From a virus: a stretch of 64,000 nt of DNA. The DNA is taken from the IMG/VR virus record IMGVR_UViG_3300029922_000013, positions 62,001-126,000 of that record; one strand, 5' to 3'. How positions within the stretch are numbered: position 1 is the stretch's first letter; the number at the start of each line of letters is the position of its first letter. Positions 59,445 through 64,000 of the stretch are shown piece after piece. The position numbers and the translations under genes are program-made. The notes beneath the pieces were generated by a model, which saw nothing but the letters and a program-made list of their open reading frames with translations, was not told the DNA's origin and did not search any database.

Positions 59445-61340
59445 TCAGCTCTCTGGGTCAGTGGGTTGAGGAAAGGGAAAGTTTTTAATTTGGCTAGGAT
59501 CTATATCAATATTATTGCTTCTATCAAGAACATCCTGCGATTCAGATACCCCAGGCAGTATTTGGTCCAAATTGTTGTAGTCATTTTGTCTGTCTAAGTA
59601 GCCACTAGTATTAGTCATTTCAGAGTATTGTGTCACACTGCTAGGACTATCCAAGGCCACTCCTTGGCTTAATTTCAAAGTAGTCTTGAATCTTTTTATA
59701 CCGCTACTTGGGTCTATGTTACAAGAATGAATGATGCTTTCTATATGAAACACAACGCCTTCAAATTGTAAGTTATCCCCAATGCAGATTGGTTGGGACA
59801 CGCCAAGCATTTCTATGGTGCCGTTCAATTTGAGCTGACCACCTATGGTGGCATCCCCCATAATTTTGGCCCACGACGGGCTAAGTGGGCCTGTTTGTAC
59901 ATAAGGATCGAACATGTTGCTTACTATTGACGGTCTTAGACCACTTCTGGTTACATCTTCGGAATCAAATGCGTAATTACCAGCACCCACTTCTTGGGCC
60001 GGTCCCGATCCCTGTTTGTCATTTATGGCAGCTCTGGAATAATACTGATAAAAATTGATTCTAGCCACCTCGTCTCTTCCAATATCGTAACTATAAACCA
60101 AAGCAGAGTCCACTTTCCAGCGTGGGATCGTTAAAAATTGTGTCACAGGTATGGTAACATTTGTTCTAGCTTTAAAATCTTGAGTAGTGAACGGAATTTG
60201 TCTAAAAACTACAGTAGGGTAAATCTTATTATCTGTTCCTAATTTATAGCAAGTAAAAATTTCATTAAGCGGTGCATTAGTATATTGATTGAGAATGGAC
60301 CAAGCTTTTACGGAATTCCAATACTCTGGCATGAAAAATGACAGACCCTGCAGTTGGGTAGGAGTAAAATGAAAGCCAGGACCACTGAAATTAGAGTTGA
60401 ATTTTGGATTCAAGCCTTGGGCCATTGTCTGGTTACTGCTTCCCGAATACCCCTGAACTCCAAAATTGTAGTTGTAGATATCTTTTGCGGCTTTTGCGTT
60501 AGATATTCCCATTAGCTTGCCTACCAAAGCAGGTATTAAAAATTGCGTGTTGGCTGTAGGTAAAAAAGCTTTAAAATCATCACTGTAATTTGTGGTGTTT
60601 ATTCCATTTCCGATAAAACTGGTGATCAGAAGGGCTACTATATCACGTAATTGAAAATAACCTTTACTATTAGCCAACTGAGCCCAATCAGAAGATAGCT
60701 TTCTTATGAAGATACCAAAATTAGACTCTGACCCTGATGCCAGTAGATTTTGATTGAAATAGATGGTATTATTAAATTCTGTAAAACCATAACCATCTAT
60801 TTTATAGATGACTTGTTTAGTGCCCGATTGCTCGTTAATAGAAATATTTTTACTGACTCTTTGTATCTTGTAAAGACCCTTAAAACCATCATCTGGTCCA
60901 TTTATTGGAGAACCATTTCTGGCATTTTGGGCTACTCTGCGGGCATCAGACTCCCAGTTTAGGATGTTTACGAATACAAAGTCACCTGGGGCTACAGCGG
61001 TCAGATAATTGACATCGGTTTCTTTGAATGTAGCTTCCATAGAAGGAGTCAAAGTGCCTTTATTCATACCTGTTGTTACAGCTATGCAATCACTTTCAAT
61101 GACTAAAGGATCGTTTTGTTTAACTTCTAGAGCCGAATTGTTATTATTTCTAAAAGTGTCTCTATTCTCAAATCTAATGAAGGTTAGAACCCAAGTAGGA
61201 CTGCTTTGGTTCACAAATGATTCAGGATCATTAGATGTAGAATCGTTTGAAAAATTAGGATTGATGGCCGAATCAACCACAGCTTGCTGGGAATTAGGCA
61301 GTAAGTCTACGGTGTATGCACTTACTCCATTCATTACCAT
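59445..61340 (-). CDS. Baseplate hub protein (gp27/gpD-like)
   Basis: 631 residues. Position between tape measure and spike, plus a gp27-like composition: beta-barrel segments (FVFVNILNWESDARRVA near 130; IGDNLQFEGVVFHIESIIHS near 545) and a helical middle. No short signature is decisive, so the hub assignment rests on gene order and size (gp27 is 391). Two starts are possible: ATG 61340 (overlaps the previous gene) or ATG 61334 (TAATG junction). Confidence 0.6.
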   Translation of the reverse strand: MVMNGVSAYTVDLLPNSQQAVVDSAINPNFSNDSTSNDPESFVNQSSPTWVLTFIRFENRDTFRNNNNSALEVKQNDPLVIESDCIAVTTGMNKGTLTPSMEATFKETDVNYLTAVAPGDFVFVNILNWESDARRVAQNARNGSPINGPDDGFKGLYKIQRVSKNISINEQSGTKQVIYKIDGYGFTEFNNTIYFNQNLLASGSESNFGIFIRKLSSDWAQLANSKGYFQLRDIVALLITSFIGNGINTTNYSDDFKAFLPTANTQFLIPALVGKLMGISNAKAAKDIYNYNFGVQGYSGSSNQTMAQGLNPKFNSNFSGPGFHFTPTQLQGLSFFMPEYWNSVKAWSILNQYTNAPLNEIFTCYKLGTDNKIYPTVVFRQIPFTTQDFKARTNVTIPVTQFLTIPRWKVDSALVYSYDIGRDEVARINFYQYYSRAAINDKQGSGPAQEVGAGNYAFDSEDVTRSGLRPSIVSNMFDPYVQTGPLSPSWAKIMGDATIGGQLKLNGTIEMLGVSQPICIGDNLQFEGVVFHIESIIHSCNIDPSSGIKRFKTTLKLSQGVALDSPSSVTQYSEMTNTSGYLDRQNDYNNLDQILPGVSESQDVLDRSNNIDIDPSQIKNFPFPQPTDPES

Positions 61341-63691
61341 TTACCACCAGATGGCCCAATCATGGGTGAGCTTTTGCCAGCAGATGAAGAATTGGCTTGA
61401 GGCTGAGATTTGCCCAGTTTAGCTGCCATGGCATTGTAGTCTTCGGCTTTCATTTTTCCTTCTTTAACGGCTGCTGCGGCGGCGCCCAACGTAAGTATAG
61501 ATACAGTAAGTTTGTCTACATCTGTGGCTGTTGGAACTAAATTTTTACCGAAAGATTCGAAATTTTGTATAAATTTTAATTGACCTGCCGCTATGGCAGC
61601 ATTCTCTTGATCCGCCAATTTGGGCGTTTTAGGTTCTTCTGGAGCTAGTGGGCGAGGGAAGAAACCCTTACCTTTTGGAGTAAGAGATGCACCAGCCGCA
61701 TTCATTTCCTGTGCTTTAGTTATTTCTGGAGCAGCGCCTGTACCGGTAGCCGTATACCACAAACCTGTTTGTCTGGCAGCAGATTCTATTTCGGCAGGAA
61801 TATCGGCTCCCAAACGTTTAGCCTCAGACATAGAGTTGTATCCGGCTTTTTCTAACCAGGATCTAACTGCCTTGGCATTCTCTTGTGTATGTCCCGTGAT
61901 ATCTGAACCGGCAGCAGTTGTGGAATCCTTCATTCCCATTATATCTTGTGCCGTGACTTGCTTGCCACCGCGCTTATTGAGCTGATACATGGCTTCCTGA
62001 ACAACTGGATGCTGTTCTGTTAAATCTGCTGGTGATATCTTTTTCAACTGCTCAAATAGCATGGCCCCTTCGTCGCCCATGCCCGCTAGGCGTCTGCCTA
62101 CAGGATTTCTCAACATCGCAGCTCTTTGCATTACGCTAAAAGGACCACCCTGCTGACTACCGAGTTTTTGATAAGCCTCATAAGCAGTCTTTGCGGCTTC
62201 CATACCTGCAGACGTATTTTCTACAAATCCTCTGCCGAATTGCTCGCTAATGCGAGAAACATCTCCTGGGGTTTTAGCACCACTTCTAGATACATATTCA
62301 CTAGTAGTTTGCGTAAAATCTCTTAATAAGTCAACTAAGTCGCTATCATTCAGACCTATCTTAAAAGCTTCTCCGATAATCTTGGCGGAAGCTTCTTTAG
62401 TCTCTTGTGCTCCACCCATAGTCTTACTAATATTGGCCAGCATCTGGGGAGCGTTAGTTAAATTATAATCTTTTTGCAACTGAAGCCCGTAACCCGATTC
62501 TCTGCCAACTCTAGCAGATCCACCAGCTCCCATTATAGCTTGCTGCATTTGAGTAACTTGCTCTTCAGTAAATTGAGTAGTTCCCCCATATGACATATTT
62601 CTTTGCAGGAAACCACTCTTACCCATAAAACCTTGATCAGAAAGGCCTAACCCTCTTTGAGCACCAAGATTTCTTTGATAATTATGAGCATTATACTCTG
62701 CAGCCGCTTTTTTAAGAGGGTCAGCATTCTCTTCGGCTTCTTGCGACCGTTTTACGAACTCGGCTAAATCCTGAGAGGAAAGCTTTTCATAAGATTCCGT
62801 ATCGCCGAGTGTCTTGGCTCTTTGTTTCGAATCGAGCAATTTCATGCCAATACCGCCAGCGGCTACTCCTAGGCCGCCTGCCACCAATCCTGCTGGAATC
62901 CCTACGCCAGTTGCACCTAAAAGTCCCGCAGCTCCCAAGCCGACTGCACCTGCCCCTACCAAAGCATTTCCAGCCCACTGTTGGGCGGTGTCGAAAGTTC
63001 TTTGGCCTTGCCAAGCCTTCCTAGCATTAGCCATTGCTGCCGCTCTTTCAGGCATAAAAGCTAAGTGATAAGGATCAGCGGCGGCTTTTAATTGATCGCC
63101 AACAAGCGCATTGTTGGAACTCCCCATAGCAGAAGCCGCATCTAATGGAAGCCTACTTATTCCAGCCACAGCAGCCCCAACACCAGTGATTATGGCAGCT
63201 ATCGCGGCTCCCATTTTAGGTATATCTGCCGCAGAATTTCTAATTTTTTTATTGGATTCTTCATCCATACTAGCAATTCTTGTTGTAATAGCAGCAGCTT
63301 TAGCCATTGTCTCCGTTATTTGTTCTTGTATCTTCAGCTTTTTTTCATCGTTGCCCAAAGCCTGCTTCGCTTCGTAACTCATCTCCTTTTCTTTTTGGAG
63401 AATCTTGTTTTTTTCATTCAAAAGTTCAGTATACTTGCCCTTAGTTAAATTGAGATCTTTAACCAAATCATCTCTATATTTCTTCTGAGATTGTTCGTAT
63501 TGCTGTTGAGAAGGGGCTCCAGGCATCGTACCTAGCCCATGCTGTTGCATTTTTTGCGATATTTGCCTAAGTTGGGTCATTTGCTGAGGACCAGAATACA
63601 TTTGATTCAGCTGTTCCTGCATTTTTTTGATAGTAGCATTGAACTGCTTATCGTCTAGATCAAGTGATATTTTGAGTTTTTTCTCAGCCAT
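61334..63691 (-). CDS. Tail tape measure protein
   Basis: 785 residues. Seen: N-terminal charged coiled coil (residues 1-140), a hydrophobic region with transmembrane-like Gly/Ala segments (about 160-180 and 235-285, LVGAGAVGLGAAGLLGATG) as in tape measures that enter the host membrane, then helical repeats and a low-complexity C-terminus. Length sets tail length; by the usual 0.15 nm per residue this suggests a tail of roughly 120 nm (inference). First identified gene of the baseplate operon; AAGG before ATG 63691. Confidence 0.72.
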   Translation of the reverse strand: MAEKKLKISLDLDDKQFNATIKKMQEQLNQMYSGPQQMTQLRQISQKMQQHGLGTMPGAPSQQQYEQSQKKYRDDLVKDLNLTKGKYTELLNEKNKILQKEKEMSYEAKQALGNDEKKLKIQEQITETMAKAAAITTRIASMDEESNKKIRNSAADIPKMGAAIAAIITGVGAAVAGISRLPLDAASAMGSSNNALVGDQLKAAADPYHLAFMPERAAAMANARKAWQGQRTFDTAQQWAGNALVGAGAVGLGAAGLLGATGVGIPAGLVAGGLGVAAGGIGMKLLDSKQRAKTLGDTESYEKLSSQDLAEFVKRSQEAEENADPLKKAAAEYNAHNYQRNLGAQRGLGLSDQGFMGKSGFLQRNMSYGGTTQFTEEQVTQMQQAIMGAGGSARVGRESGYGLQLQKDYNLTNAPQMLANISKTMGGAQETKEASAKIIGEAFKIGLNDSDLVDLLRDFTQTTSEYVSRSGAKTPGDVSRISEQFGRGFVENTSAGMEAAKTAYEAYQKLGSQQGGPFSVMQRAAMLRNPVGRRLAGMGDEGAMLFEQLKKISPADLTEQHPVVQEAMYQLNKRGGKQVTAQDIMGMKDSTTAAGSDITGHTQENAKAVRSWLEKAGYNSMSEAKRLGADIPAEIESAARQTGLWYTATGTGAAPEITKAQEMNAAGASLTPKGKGFFPRPLAPEEPKTPKLADQENAAIAAGQLKFIQNFESFGKNLVPTATDVDKLTVSILTLGAAAAAVKEGKMKAEDYNAMAAKLGKSQPQANSSSAGKSSPMIGPSGGKW

Positions 63692-63743
63692 TTCAAGACC
63701 TTACGTTTAGTAAACAATTAATAAAAATAGGAACATCCTAGGT

Positions 63744-63784
63744 TAAAGATTCCGACTTTAACCCTAGATATCCCTATTATATCA
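63744..63784 (-). promoter_or_regulatory. Late-type promoter box and hairpin leader
   Basis: Minus strand TGATATAATAGGG (box 63784-63777), then GGGTTAAAG pairing perfectly with CTTTAACC (63764-63742) around GGAATCTTTA. 53 bp to ATG 63691 of the tape measure gene. The gap 63692-63815 holds nothing else. Confidence 0.5.
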
Positions 63785-63815
63785 TTAAACTAAATAAGTC
63801 TATAAAATCACGTAT

Positions 63816-63989
63816 CTACAAACGAAACCAAATTCTAAGGGGGCCTCCCAGAGCTGCCACAAATCCTATGTAAAGAAAATATAAAGGGGCGAATTCCTGC
63901 TGGAACGCGAGCGCAAAGATAAGATAAAAAAAGCCTAAAAAGCTCAATATATAGTATAATGCTCCGAAATAGGCTCTTAAAAAATTCAT
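63816..63989 (-). CDS. Small membrane protein (57 aa)
   Basis: 57 residues from ATG 63989, with AGAGGG 4 nt upstream. Seen: two hydrophobic segments (about residues 7-29 and 34-50) separated by a short polar turn, with Arg at both ends. A two-helix holin-like topology, but any small phage membrane protein would look similar. It lies upstream of the tape measure promoter, so it belongs to the transcription unit beyond the window. Confidence 0.6.
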   Translation of the reverse strand: MNFLRAYFGALYYILSFLGFFYLIFALAFQQEFAPLYFLYIGFVAALGGPLRIWFRL

Positions 63990-64000
63990 ACACCCTCTTT

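Noticed and set aside
61620-63377. Plus-strand frames opposite the tape measure gene
   Set aside because: Antisense shadows of Ala/Gly-rich coding sequence.
1-64000. CRISPR array, integrase, attachment site, insertion sequence
   Set aside because: No regularly spaced repeats, recombinase genes, or terminal inverted repeats with a transposase were found on reading both strands.

Overview
This window looks like part of the genome of a large tailed phage with a contractile tail (myovirus type), probably lytic. The evidence is a full set of contractile-tail baseplate proteins (tape measure, hub, spike, gp25-like wedge, baseplate J), a phage-encoded replisome, dense overlapping genes with ATGA/TAATG junctions, and no integrase, repressor, rRNA or bona fide tRNA. 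The DNA is AT-rich (roughly 40 % GC by eye). The host cannot be named from the sequence; two proteases with Sec-type signal peptides and a lytic transglycosylase point to a bacterial host.

Left edge (1-1.2 kb, minus strand): the 5' part of a phage GroEL and a 199-residue protein of unknown function. Early/middle block (1.27-29.6 kb, all plus strand): UvsW-like helicase, a sigma factor lacking its region 4.2, a GroES/gp31-like co-chaperonin, SbcD and SbcC (gp47/gp46-like), an exported ClpP-like protease, a RuvC-like nuclease, an HNH nuclease, a metallophosphoesterase, a DnaQ-type exonuclease, DNA polymerase III alpha (DnaE), an exported subtilase, a gp32-like SSB, a UvsX/RecA recombinase, a DnaB-type helicase, an archaeo-eukaryotic-type primase, a zinc peptidase, a CYTH protein, and many small unknowns. 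Three intergenic gaps (7976-8164, 21963-22105, 23735-23828) hold strongly base-paired elements that are probably structured RNAs; one is a tRNA-shaped cloverleaf without normal tRNA signature bases.

Late block (29.6-64 kb, mainly minus strand), read from right to left: small membrane protein, tape measure, baseplate hub, spike, two small proteins, an XkdP-LysM-gp25 fusion, a 1907-residue baseplate J protein, a second J-like protein, a possible tail-tube-fold protein, an unknown protein, then five proteins (908, 770, 1276, 365, 1008 aa) and one of 148 aa that look like tail fibres or adhesins and share shuffled domains. Three short plus-strand islands sit inside this block: a zinc-ribbon pair (43.6-44.3 kb), a lytic transglycosylase pair (45.1-45.9 kb) and a membrane-anchored metallopeptidase pair (56.8-57.7 kb).

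Two promoter classes are visible. Plus-strand genes use a sigma70-like pattern (TTGAC(T/A), about 17 bp, then TAGTNT-like), often placed so that the mRNA would be leaderless. Late genes and a few others carry a lone TGATATAAA-like box with no -35, as in T4 late promoters (TATAAATA). The window's own sigma factor ends before the -35-binding helix, which fits a T4 gp55-like late sigma reading that box. The replication set combines T4-like recombination proteins with a bacterial-type DnaE/DnaB pair and a primase of archaeo-eukaryotic type.
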